Positions 1 through 6,394 of a stretch of DNA of 31,660 bases are shown here, piece after piece; the first letter of the stretch is position 1; each line of letters begins with the position of its first letter. Both the position numbers and the translations under genes were made by a program. Location: NCBI GenBank assembly GCA_964653715.1, contig CAZZGX010000040.1, forward strand, positions 1 through 31,660. Direction: 5' to 3'. Origin of the DNA: CAZZGX01 sp964653715. Lineage in GTDB: Bacteria; Patescibacteriota; Minisyncoccia; Ryanbacterales; GWA2-47-10b. The notes under the pieces were generated by a model, which did not search any database, had not been told where the DNA came from, and saw nothing but the letters and a program-made list of their open reading frames with translations.

Positions 1-1626
1 CATTCCATAGAAGCCAACAAAATAAAGGTTTTTTATCTTCTCCGGCTTGAGAGTTTTACCTGCATCCGGATCAATAGCAAAAGCTAACACACGCAAACCC
101 TCATGCGACATTGTATAAAAAACAGACTCAAGATTTTTTCGTTCTTCGTTTGTGAGCTCTTTCCATTTGCCATCTGACCATATCGTCTCGGATAATTCCA
201 AAATAACTTCGGGGGCACCGACGGCAGTCAGAAAATTCTTACTATTGACCGCATGAAGCATGGCGTGATATTTGAGCCGGTAGTCAAATGGGATTTCTCC
301 GACAACAGCAGACTCTCGCTCAAGGTCTTCCTTATGAAAACCGAGCTTCTGAGAAAGCACGAGCATGGCCGCTTCAGTCGGATCTCCGCTTATTCGAAAA
401 CGTTTGTCTTCCTCTGAATACACAACCCGGGCACTGGCGCAAAAAGCACCAATCTTTCCGGCAAGCAAAAGTTCGGGATGATTTGCGGCGTCGATGACAC
501 GACCATTCAAAGTTATATTGCCTTTGGACTCATATCCAACGCCACCGATATCAAACATCCTCTCTCCCACACCTGCCTCGCCGGCAGGCAGGTACACCTT
601 CTGAATTACTAACTCGTTTTTGGTGATCGTGCCGGTTTTATCAACAGCAATGATGCTGGCTTGCCCCAAAGCCTCGACTGCCTGCAATTTTTTTACAAGA
701 GCGTTGCGTCTGCTCATACGCCATACCCCCATTGCCAAAATAAGTGTCACCACAATAGGAAGTCCTTCTGGCACGATTGATACCGCCAGAGAAACAACCG
801 TCGTGAACATGTCTTTGACCGGTTTGCCAACAGCGATGCCAAGGGTAAAGATCACCGCAGAAACAACGGCTACCGTAATTATGATGAGGCGTGAAAGATA
901 CCGAATGTTGCCCTTAAGAGGAATTTCGGTATTAACAAGCGCGATCTTACTTGCAATTGCACCAATAGTGGTTTGCGATCCAGTTGCGATGACGACAGCT
1001 CGGCCATTGCCAGCGACGATGTTCGTCCCTTTGTACGCTATATTCTTATACTGTCCGGCTGTTTCGCCGGCGGCCTCTTGCTCGCTTGTCTTATGCACGG
1101 GTTCTGATTCTCCAGTCAGAGCCGCCTCGTCCACCTTAAGATTATGGGAAACAATGACACGCGCATCAGCAGGAATTTTCTCTCCTTCTTGGAGAATAAG
1201 AATATCACCGGGTACCAGTTCCGTGTCCGAAATAATAACCTCTTTGTCATCCCGCAGTACGGTGGCTTTGGTCTCAACAAATTTCTTGAGAGCAAGTAAT
1301 GTGTTCTGCGCTTTGCCTTCCTGAATTGTCCCAACAATGGCGTTAAAGAGAAGGACGGCGAGAATGATCGATCCATCAACCACTTCTCCGATTACGAACA
1401 CCACAATACTTGCGGCTACCAGTATGTAAATGAGGGGACTTTGGAATTGGCGCACGAATATAGTGAAAATGCCATCTACTTTTGTTTCTGGCAGTTTATT
1501 CTGGCCGTATTGTTTCAGTCGCAAGGTTGCTTCTGCGTTGCTCAAACCGCGCTCGTTGGAACGCAATGCCTCAATAATGGCTGTCGATGATTTTGTATGC
1601 CATAAAATTTGTTGCGTTTTTGTCAT
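1..1626 (-). CDS. Cation-transporting P-type ATPase (type II, Ca2+/PMR1-like), 3' end beyond window
   Basis: Frame is open from an ATG at 1626 to the window edge, giving 542 codons and lacking the C-terminal part. Visible in order are an N-terminal cation-ATPase domain, two membrane segments near residues 55-90, the actuator motif TGES at 171-174, the M4 motif PEGLP near 284, and the phosphorylation motif DKTGT with Asp329. The nucleotide-binding part follows, where the usual KGAPE reads VGAPE (Val469). The PEGLPIVVT context and the N-terminal domain resemble SERCA/PMR1-type pumps more than heavy-metal P1B pumps, since no CPC motif is seen. Family knowledge: ATP-driven cation export across the inner membrane through an aspartyl-phosphate intermediate. 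The substrate cannot be fixed because later transmembrane segments are missing. A 23-nt palindrome (571-593) is embedded in frame after the DKTGT motif. The start is supported by a -10 box 6 nt upstream. Confidence 0.9.
   Translation of the reverse strand, partial: MTKTQQILWHTKSSTAIIEALRSNERGLSNAEATLRLKQYGQNKLPETKVDGIFTIFVRQFQSPLIYILVAASIVVFVIGEVVDGSIILAVLLFNAIVGTIQEGKAQNTLLALKKFVETKATVLRDDKEVIISDTELVPGDILILQEGEKIPADARVIVSHNLKVDEAALTGESEPVHKTSEQEAAGETAGQYKNIAYKGTNIVAGNGRAVVIATGSQTTIGAIASKIALVNTEIPLKGNIRYLSRLIIITVAVVSAVIFTLGIAVGKPVKDMFTTVVSLAVSIVPEGLPIVVTLILAMGVWRMSRRNALVKKLQAVEALGQASIIAVDKTGTITKNELVIQKVYLPAGEAGVGERMFDIGGVGYESKGNITLNGRVIDAANHPELLLAGKIGAFCASARVVYSEEDKRFRISGDPTEAAMLVLSQKLGFHKEDLERESAVVGEIPFDYRLKYHAMLHAVNSKNFLTAVGAPEVILELSETIWSDGKWKELTNEERKNLESVFYTMSHEGLRVLAFAIDPDAGKTLKPEKIKNLYFVGFYGM
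571..593. repeat. REP-like palindrome embedded in the ATPase gene
   Basis: Arms ACCTGCCT (571-578) and AGGCAGGT (586-593) flank a 7-nt centre, forming a hairpin inside the coding frame. On the gene strand it encodes the short Gly/Ala/Pro-rich stretch LPAGEAG between the P-domain and the nucleotide-binding domain. GC-rich palindromes of the CCTGCC/GGCAGG type are recalled as common dispersed repeats in Parcubacteria genomes. The link to that family is inference. Confidence 0.5.
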
Positions 1627-1632
1627 AAATCT

Positions 1633-1662
1633 ATTTTATTAAGTCATCAACGCCACCTTCAA
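1633..1662 (-). promoter_or_regulatory. Promoter for the P-type ATPase
   Basis: On the minus strand TTGAAG (1657-1662), an 18-nt spacer and TAAAAT (1633-1638). The -10 ends 6 nt before the ATG at 1626, so the transcript would start at or next to the start codon. No Shine-Dalgarno is visible. Confidence 0.5.
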
Positions 1663-1685
1663 GCACCTTGGCAATCTCCCACACA

Positions 1686-1775
1686 TGGCGGAGAGGGCGA
1701 GATTTGAACTCGCGAGGGAATTGCTTCCCTGCTCGCTCTCCAAGCGAGTGCCTTAGACCGCTCAGCCACCTCTCC
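1686..1775 (-). tRNA. tRNA-Ser(GGA)
   Basis: Class II tRNA of 90 nt on the minus strand. The acceptor arm GGAGAGG pairs with CCTCTCC, followed by discriminator G and an encoded CCA. The anticodon stem CTCGC/GCGAG encloses the loop TTGGAGA with anticodon GGA. A long variable arm (CAGGGAAG...TTCCCT) and a T-arm GCGAG-TTCAAAT-CTCGC are present. Serine identity rests on the anticodon, the variable arm and the discriminator G. The ATPase gene lies 60 nt downstream; no clear promoter of its own is seen. Confidence 0.96.
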
Positions 1776-1840
1776 GCCATGTAAAGGATTACGATCGCAC
1801 TAGGCCACCCACCGCCTTCGTGTTTCAGAAAAAGTGTATA

Positions 1841-2746
1841 TTAAACCCGCATTCCGCGCAAAATTTTGATTCGTTCTTCGATGGGCGGGTGGGTGCGAAA
1901 GAGATTGGTAAACCACGACGTTGAAGTTTTCTTCCCCTGATAGGGATCATCAAGCCAAAGATGCGCGGTCGCATGGTTTGCCTGCTGCATCGGAGTATTG
2001 TCCGCGTGCAATTTTTCAAGGGCAGACGCGAGCCCTTCGGGATATCGCGTGAGAAGCGCTCCTGAAGCATCAGCCAAAAACTCGCGCTTTCGAGAGATTG
2101 CGAGCTGAATGAGTGTCGCAACGAGCGGAGCCAAAAGCGAAAGAACAATTCCTACGATCATAAAAATCGCCTGCGCGTTGCCTTCGCGGTCGCGGCCTCC
2201 ACCGCGCCCCCACCAGAGCGATCGCATAAACATATCAGAAAGAAGCTGCAAAAATCCCACGAGCACCACGACAACGGTGGAGACGAGCATATCACGGTTG
2301 CCCACATGAGAAAGTTCGTGCGCGAGCACGCCCTCAAGCTCGGTTTTTGAAAGCCGCTCGAGAATACCGGTTGTGACGGCAACTACCGCGTGCTGGGGAT
2401 CGCGCCCTGTCGCAAACGCGTTTGGCTGCGCGGAGTTTACGAGATACACTCGCGGCTTTGGAAGCCCCGCCGTAATCGCGAGATTTTCAACGATATGATG
2501 GACCGCGGGCGCCTCTTCTTTCGAAAGAAGGCGCGCGCCGGTGGAAGCGATGACAATTTTGTCCGAATACCAATAGGAAACAACGCTCATGCCAACGCTA
2601 AAAATAACCGCGAAAAACAAAATTGCGGGGTTGCCATAAGCGCGCGAGATGACCCAGCCGACAGACATCACCACGATAAAAAAAGTGGTCATCAAAAACC
2701 AAGTCTTCCGGATATTTGAATCCTTGTAGGTCCAGAGTGTTGCCAT
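1841..2746 (-). CDS. htpX: HtpX-family membrane zinc metalloprotease
   Basis: 301 aa, close to the usual HtpX/M48B length. Two N-terminal membrane segments (about 16-35 and 41-58) come first. The zinc motif HELSH is at 143-147, with the third ligand Glu222 in the REFLADASG context, and two more hydrophobic segments lie at about 155-170 and 192-216. Family knowledge: an inner-membrane protease with a cytosolic active site that degrades damaged membrane proteins. It follows lemA by 7 nt on the same strand, a common pairing, so the two are probably co-transcribed from the promoter before lemA. The start codon has no Shine-Dalgarno. tRNA-Ser lies 65 nt downstream with no visible terminator between. 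Confidence 0.95.
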   Translation of the reverse strand: MATLWTYKDSNIRKTWFLMTTFFIVVMSVGWVISRAYGNPAILFFAVIFSVGMSVVSYWYSDKIVIASTGARLLSKEEAPAVHHIVENLAITAGLPKPRVYLVNSAQPNAFATGRDPQHAVVAVTTGILERLSKTELEGVLAHELSHVGNRDMLVSTVVVVLVGFLQLLSDMFMRSLWWGRGGGRDREGNAQAIFMIVGIVLSLLAPLVATLIQLAISRKREFLADASGALLTRYPEGLASALEKLHADNTPMQQANHATAHLWLDDPYQGKKTSTSWFTNLFRTHPPIEERIKILRGMRV

Positions 2747-2753
2747 GCCAATT

Positions 2754-3311
2754 TTAAAACTTCACTTGTACTGGTTCGCGCGCGCCGGGCGTCTCATCAA
2801 GATCGAAAAACTCTTCTTTCTTAAATCCAAACATGCCCGCGATGGCGTTTGACGGAAATTGCTCCACGCGCGTATTGATCTCCATCACGTTTCCATTATA
2901 GAAACGTCGCGCGGCTTGAATTTTGTTTTCGGTATCGGAAAGCTCTCCTTGAAGCTGTAAAAAATTTGTATTTGCTTTGAGCTCGGGATACGCCTCCGCG
3001 ACAGCAAAAATACTTTTGAGAGCGCCGGAAAGCATATTTTCTTTTACCGCGCGGTCATGCGCAGTACCCCCGCCCGAGAGCGCCTCTGCCCGCGCCTTGG
3101 TCACGCTTTCAAATGCCTGCTGTTCGTGCTTCGCGTATCCTTTTACCGTTTCGACAAGATTCGGAATGAGGTCATAGCGTCGCTTGAGTTGTACCTCAAT
3201 ATCGCTCCACGCCTCTTTGACGCGCTGGCGCAACCGCACAAGCCCATTGAAAATAACGACGATCCACAGGATGAGTAAAACAACAACAGCTAAAATGATG
3301 TACATAACCAT
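2754..3311 (-). CDS. lemA: LemA family membrane protein
   Basis: 185 aa, typical LemA length. One N-terminal membrane helix (residues 3-22) is followed by an all-helical domain with the family signatures VKEAWSDIEVQLKRRYDLIPNL and FYNGNVMEINTRVEQFPSN. Exact biochemical function is unsettled in the family; association with membrane stress and with HtpX-like proteases is commonly noted. It is the first gene of the lemA-htpX pair. The ATG at 3311 is chosen because a TATAAT box ends 6 nt upstream; a second in-frame ATG two codons later is possible. Confidence 0.93.
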   Translation of the reverse strand: MVMYIILAVVVLLILWIVVIFNGLVRLRQRVKEAWSDIEVQLKRRYDLIPNLVETVKGYAKHEQQAFESVTKARAEALSGGGTAHDRAVKENMLSGALKSIFAVAEAYPELKANTNFLQLQGELSDTENKIQAARRFYNGNVMEINTRVEQFPSNAIAGMFGFKKEEFFDLDETPGAREPVQVKF

Positions 3312-3317
3312 AGGACT

Positions 3318-3345
3318 ATTATACGCCGCGACAAAATGGAAACAA
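3318..3345 (-). promoter_or_regulatory. Promoter for lemA-htpX
   Basis: On the minus strand TTGTTT (3340-3345), 16 nt, then perfect TATAAT (3318-3323), ending 6 nt before the lemA ATG. This predicts a leaderless message. It fills nearly the whole gap to the groEL stop codon, and no groEL terminator is seen. Confidence 0.65.
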
Positions 3346-3348
3346 GGT

Positions 3349-5079
3349 TTAGTAATCCCCCATGCCCATACCGCCTCCCATACCTCCAGGCATACCGGCT
3401 CCGGCAGTTGCCGGATTCTTTTCGGGAATATCGGTCACGGTAGCTTCAGTTGTAAGGAGCATCGCCGCGGCGGATGCCGCATTTTGCAATGCTGAACGGG
3501 TTACTTTGACAGGGTCAATGATACCCGCGTCTAGCATATTTACAAAGGCTTCTCCCGTAACATCATACCCGAGCTGTGGCAATTTTGTGGCATGACCCGG
3601 ATTCAAATGAAATTCTTTTACTTTTTCATGAATCGCCCACTTTTCTTCGAGTACCTGAATCAAATCAGCGGGGGCTTTGCCGGCGTTCAGCATGATCTGC
3701 TCGAAGGGAGAACGAAGCGCGCGCGTCAATATCCGATGAGCGGCCGTAATCGCTTCGCGATTCTCGCCTTCTATTTTTTTGGAAAGCATTTCGGGTTTTA
3801 AAAGATATGACATGAGAAGGAGTGCCACACCGCCGCCGGGGACAATTCCTTCCTCGATTGCCGCTTTTGTGGCGGAAACCGCGTCCTCAATGCGATGCTG
3901 TTTTTCTTTTTGCTCGACTTCCGTCGCGGCCCCCACGCGGATGACGGCAACTCCGCCTTTGAGCTTCGCGTAACGTTCCTGCAATTTTTCCTTGTCGAAA
4001 TCCGAAGTCGTGTCGGCAATTTGCTTTTTGATTTGCGCCGCGCGTTTCTCGATATGTTCTTTGTCGCCCTTGCCATCTACAACGGTCGTATTTTCTTTTG
4101 TGGCAATTACCTTGCGCGCCTCGCCGAGCATTGCAAGCTCTGTTTTTTCAAGCTTGAGCCCGAGCTCTTCGGAAATAACCGTGCCGCCCGTCACAACCGC
4201 AAGATCCTCAAGCATCTCTTTGCGTCGGTCGCCATATCCGGGAGCTTTGATGGCAAGCGCATGAAACGTTCCTCGGATTTTGTTGACAACAAGCGTCGCC
4301 AACGCTTCGCCTTCAACTTCTTCAGCAACAATGACCAGTTCTTTTTTACCCGATTGCGCGAGTTTTTCAAGAATCGGTAAGATATCGGCGATCGCCGAAA
4401 TTTTTCGGTCGGTGATCAAAATCTTTGGATCTTCGTAAATCGCTTCCATCCGATCGGGGTTGGTAATCATATAGGGCGAAACATATCCTCGATCAAACTG
4501 CATCCCTTCGACTACTTCATGCGAAACACCGAACGTCTGCGATTCCTCCACGGTGACCACGCCGTCTTTGCCCACTTTTTCGATGACGTTTGCGATGAGT
4601 ATTCCAATTTCAGGATCTTTGGCTGAAATTGTGGCCACTTGTTGCCATTTTTCTCTCGAATCAATCTTTACAGCATAGCTTCTCAAAATTTTTACGATCT
4701 GATCTACCCCCGCAAGAAGCGCGTTTTTGAGACTGACGAGTGGCATAGTCGCGGAACCCGCGAGCTCTAAAAGACCCGTCGTAAATATCGACTGTGCCAA
4801 AAGCGTCGCAGTCGTCGTCCCGTCTCCCGCAATATCGTTGGTTTTTGAGGCAACTTCTTTGACGATCTCAACTCCCATATTTTCAACTTTGTTGGCCACC
4901 TCGATTTCCTTCGCGATGGTCACGCCATCGTTGGTAATCGTCGGAGGGCCATAGCTTTTATCCAAAACTACGTTGCGACCTTTCGGTCCCAGCGTAATTT
5001 TGACGGCGTTTGCAAGCGTGTCCACTCCGCGCTTGAGCGCTTCGCGAGCTTTTTCATTAAATAGTATTTCTTTTGCCAT
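3349..5079 (-). CDS. groEL: Chaperonin GroEL (Hsp60)
   Basis: 576 aa, about 25-30 longer than the usual 540-550. ATPase signatures are clear: GPKGRNVVLD (31-40), Asp51 in TITNDGVTIAKE, GDGTTTATLLAQ (86-97), and Asp399 in the RIEDA context. The C-terminus is a GGM-rich tail ending GMGMGDY. The extra length comes mainly from a charged insert at about 478-501, between the LNAGKAPADLI segment and GYDVTGEAF, where E. coli has only a short loop. Family knowledge: a double-ring ATPase that encloses non-native proteins together with GroES. It follows groES by 13 nt and is controlled by the CIRCE-bearing promoter upstream of groES. Confidence 0.98.
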   Translation of the reverse strand: MAKEILFNEKAREALKRGVDTLANAVKITLGPKGRNVVLDKSYGPPTITNDGVTIAKEIEVANKVENMGVEIVKEVASKTNDIAGDGTTTATLLAQSIFTTGLLELAGSATMPLVSLKNALLAGVDQIVKILRSYAVKIDSREKWQQVATISAKDPEIGILIANVIEKVGKDGVVTVEESQTFGVSHEVVEGMQFDRGYVSPYMITNPDRMEAIYEDPKILITDRKISAIADILPILEKLAQSGKKELVIVAEEVEGEALATLVVNKIRGTFHALAIKAPGYGDRRKEMLEDLAVVTGGTVISEELGLKLEKTELAMLGEARKVIATKENTTVVDGKGDKEHIEKRAAQIKKQIADTTSDFDKEKLQERYAKLKGGVAVIRVGAATEVEQKEKQHRIEDAVSATKAAIEEGIVPGGGVALLLMSYLLKPEMLSKKIEGENREAITAAHRILTRALRSPFEQIMLNAGKAPADLIQVLEEKWAIHEKVKEFHLNPGHATKLPQLGYDVTGEAFVNMLDAGIIDPVKVTRSALQNAASAAAMLLTTEATVTDIPEKNPATAGAGMPGGMGGGMGMGDY

Positions 5080-5092
5080 ATTTTTATTTTTT

Positions 5093-5398
5093 TTACTGCT
5101 CTATCACGGCGAGAATGTCCTCTTCGCGCGCAATTAAATATTCTTTCCCGTCGACTTTGATTTCATTGGGGCCGTATTTTGAAAACAACACGCGATCCCC
5201 GACTTTGACTCCCGTAACTGGGACGAGAACTCCCTCTTCGGACTTCTTGCCCGGACCAATCGCCACAACCCGTCCTTCCTCTGGCCGCTCTTTTTCCGCG
5301 GTATCGGGAATAACAATCCCTGAAGCGGTCTTACCTTCCCGCTCTTCCTGCGAAAGCGCCTGAATTAAGACGCGATCACCCAATGGTTTGATGTTCAT
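5093..5398 (-). CDS. groES: Co-chaperonin GroES
   Basis: 101 aa starting MNIKPLGDRVLIQ, the standard GroES N-terminus. The mobile-loop region EEREGKTASGIVIPDTA lies at about 18-34, and the family ending EYLIAREEDILAVIEQ is present. The frame stays open upstream to 5581, but that extension would cross the promoter and CIRCE, so the ATG at 5398 is the start. A weak AAGG lies 5 nt before it. It caps the GroEL ring and is first in the operon. Confidence 0.97.
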   Translation of the reverse strand: MNIKPLGDRVLIQALSQEEREGKTASGIVIPDTAEKERPEEGRVVAIGPGKKSEEGVLVPVTGVKVGDRVLFSKYGPNEIKVDGKEYLIAREEDILAVIEQ

Positions 5399-5429
5399 AA
5401 TAACCTTATATAGTAATAGTTTTTTAATC

Positions 5430-5457
5430 CCCCGACGTTCTAGTCGGGGCTCCGACT
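5430..5457 (-). promoter_or_regulatory. Alternative hairpins in the groES 5' leader
   Basis: The leader between CIRCE and groES holds CCCCGAC (5430-5436) able to pair with GTCGGGG (5443-5449), loop of 6. An overlapping pairing of AGTCGG (5442-5447) with CCGACT (5452-5457) uses the same central strand, so only one can form at a time. Any regulatory role is inference. Confidence 0.35.
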
Positions 5458-5490
5458 CCTTTTTTGATACTTTTTCGATAGTTCGTCGGA

Positions 5491-5517
5491 GTAGCACTCT
5501 CGACTTTAGAGTGCTAA
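5491..5517. promoter_or_regulatory. CIRCE operator (HrcA binding site)
   Basis: On the minus strand TTAGCACTC, 9 nt, GAGTGCTAC. The consensus is TTAGCACTC-N9-GAGTGCTAA, so only the outermost base of one arm differs. It begins about 9 nt after the -10 box, at the expected transcription start. This is the classic position for HrcA repression of groESL. The hrcA gene is not in the window. Confidence 0.95.
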
Positions 5518-5525
5518 CCTTTCCC

Positions 5526-5553
5526 ATTGTAGAAATAAACCTTCTTTTGTCAA
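5526..5553 (-). promoter_or_regulatory. groESL promoter
   Basis: Minus strand: perfect -35 TTGACA (5548-5553), 16-nt spacer, -10 TACAAT (5526-5531). The predicted start at about 5519 abuts the CIRCE element. The resulting leader is about 120 nt, unlike most promoters in this window. Confidence 0.85.
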
Positions 5554-5565
5554 TAGCCCTTGAAT

Positions 5566-5599
5566 AATAAAAAAGCGGCATGAATCTTCATGCCGCTTT
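5566..5599 (-). terminator. Rho-independent terminator of the alpha/beta hydrolase gene
   Basis: A 13-bp perfect stem (5572-5584 with 5587-5599) followed on the minus strand by a T-rich tract. The upstream arm is made of the last codons and TGA stop of the hydrolase gene, so coding sequence and terminator overlap. It insulates the hydrolase from the groES promoter just beyond. Confidence 0.85.
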
Positions 5600-6331
5600 A
5601 CGCCCGTTGTGCAGGAGCCCCATCAGCTCCTTTCGAGCATGGTACGGCAAACCAGTATGACTATCCCAAATGGACTCATCGCCCGTGTGCCGATTGATTG
5701 GAATTTCTCGGTACGCACCCGGGAGCGTAGCTTCACGGAGCGGAACAATGGAATCCGATGATGTCACGATGGTTGTTATTTTGCGAAGGATTTTTTTATC
5801 CTCAAGCAAATCTTTATCGATCGCATGGCCCGGATCGTGGTGCATAAGTTTTATAAAAAAGGTGAGCGCGTTGAGTGATGAGCCGCGAAGCGGGGCTGCG
5901 ATAAGATACGCATGTTTGATTTCCTCGTGCCGTCCGAGAATGCCCAAGATATCCGTTCCGCCTTTCGAATGCCCCACTAAATCAGGAACCACGCCAAAGC
6001 GATCCTCTACGTCTTTGATGGAATTAGACAAAAGATTGCGTGCCTGCGTATAGCTGACAACATTTCTGGCAAGCAAAAGCGGACAGACAACACGTATCCC
6101 TCGAGTATCAAAAAATTCCAGAAACCGCCGATAGTAGATGGTATTCGCGAAAAAACCTTGCATAAAAATAACGGTTTTTTCGTACGGCACTCCGGTATTG
6201 CCCTCTTTTGCTCCCTCTCTGTTACTAAATGCATCGGCAAACATGGTAGTTGCAATGCGAAGTTCCCTCCACAAGCTTTTGAAATTGCCGATTCTACTGA
6301 TTTCTACAAGAGCATCAAAGAATCCTTCCAT
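5588..6331 (-). CDS. Alpha/beta-hydrolase fold protein (esterase/lipase-like)
   Basis: 247 aa. Nucleophile elbow GHSKGG places Ser122. A likely acid is Asp193 in TSSDSIVP, and a likely base is His225 in DSHTGLP, in the right order for the fold. An oxyanion-hole segment IFMQGF follows the first strand (55-60). No signal peptide is visible, so it is probably cytoplasmic; substrate is unknown. It resembles lipase/acyltransferase-like hydrolases such as the PGAP1/LipA-type families, but I cannot name one. It is monocistronic, with its own promoter inside the uvrA tail and a terminator at its stop. It carries a GGAGG site 4 nt before the ATG, unusual in this window. Confidence 0.85.
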   Translation of the reverse strand: MEGFFDALVEISRIGNFKSLWRELRIATTMFADAFSNREGAKEGNTGVPYEKTVIFMQGFFANTIYYRRFLEFFDTRGIRVVCPLLLARNVVSYTQARNLLSNSIKDVEDRFGVVPDLVGHSKGGTDILGILGRHEEIKHAYLIAAPLRGSSLNALTFFIKLMHHDPGHAIDKDLLEDKKILRKITTIVTSSDSIVPLREATLPGAYREIPINRHTGDESIWDSHTGLPYHARKELMGLLHNGRKAA

Positions 6332-6335
6332 AGAG

Positions 6336-6394
6336 CCTCCGTTGGTAACGAGCTTCTATAGAGAAGGATAGCAGGATCGTGATAGAAATTACAA
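6336..6394 (-). promoter_or_regulatory. Promoter and Shine-Dalgarno for the hydrolase
   Basis: Minus strand TTGTAA (6389-6394), 18 nt, TATCCT (6365-6370) preceded by TGC (extended -10). GGAGG at 6336-6340 is 4 nt from the ATG at 6331. Leader of about 30 nt. One of the few genes here with a clear Shine-Dalgarno. Confidence 0.5.

Noticed and set aside
620..1324. Long plus-strand open frame (234 codons)
   Set aside because: It is antisense to the P-type ATPase, whose motifs are clear on the minus strand; the product is low-complexity Ser/Thr/Arg.
3895..4380. Plus-strand frame of 161 codons opposite groEL
   Set aside because: Shadow of groEL with Phe/Arg-rich, non-protein-like composition.
5399..5581. 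N-terminal extension of GroES to 162 aa
   Set aside because: It would run through the promoter and CIRCE operator and precede the universal GroES N-terminus.
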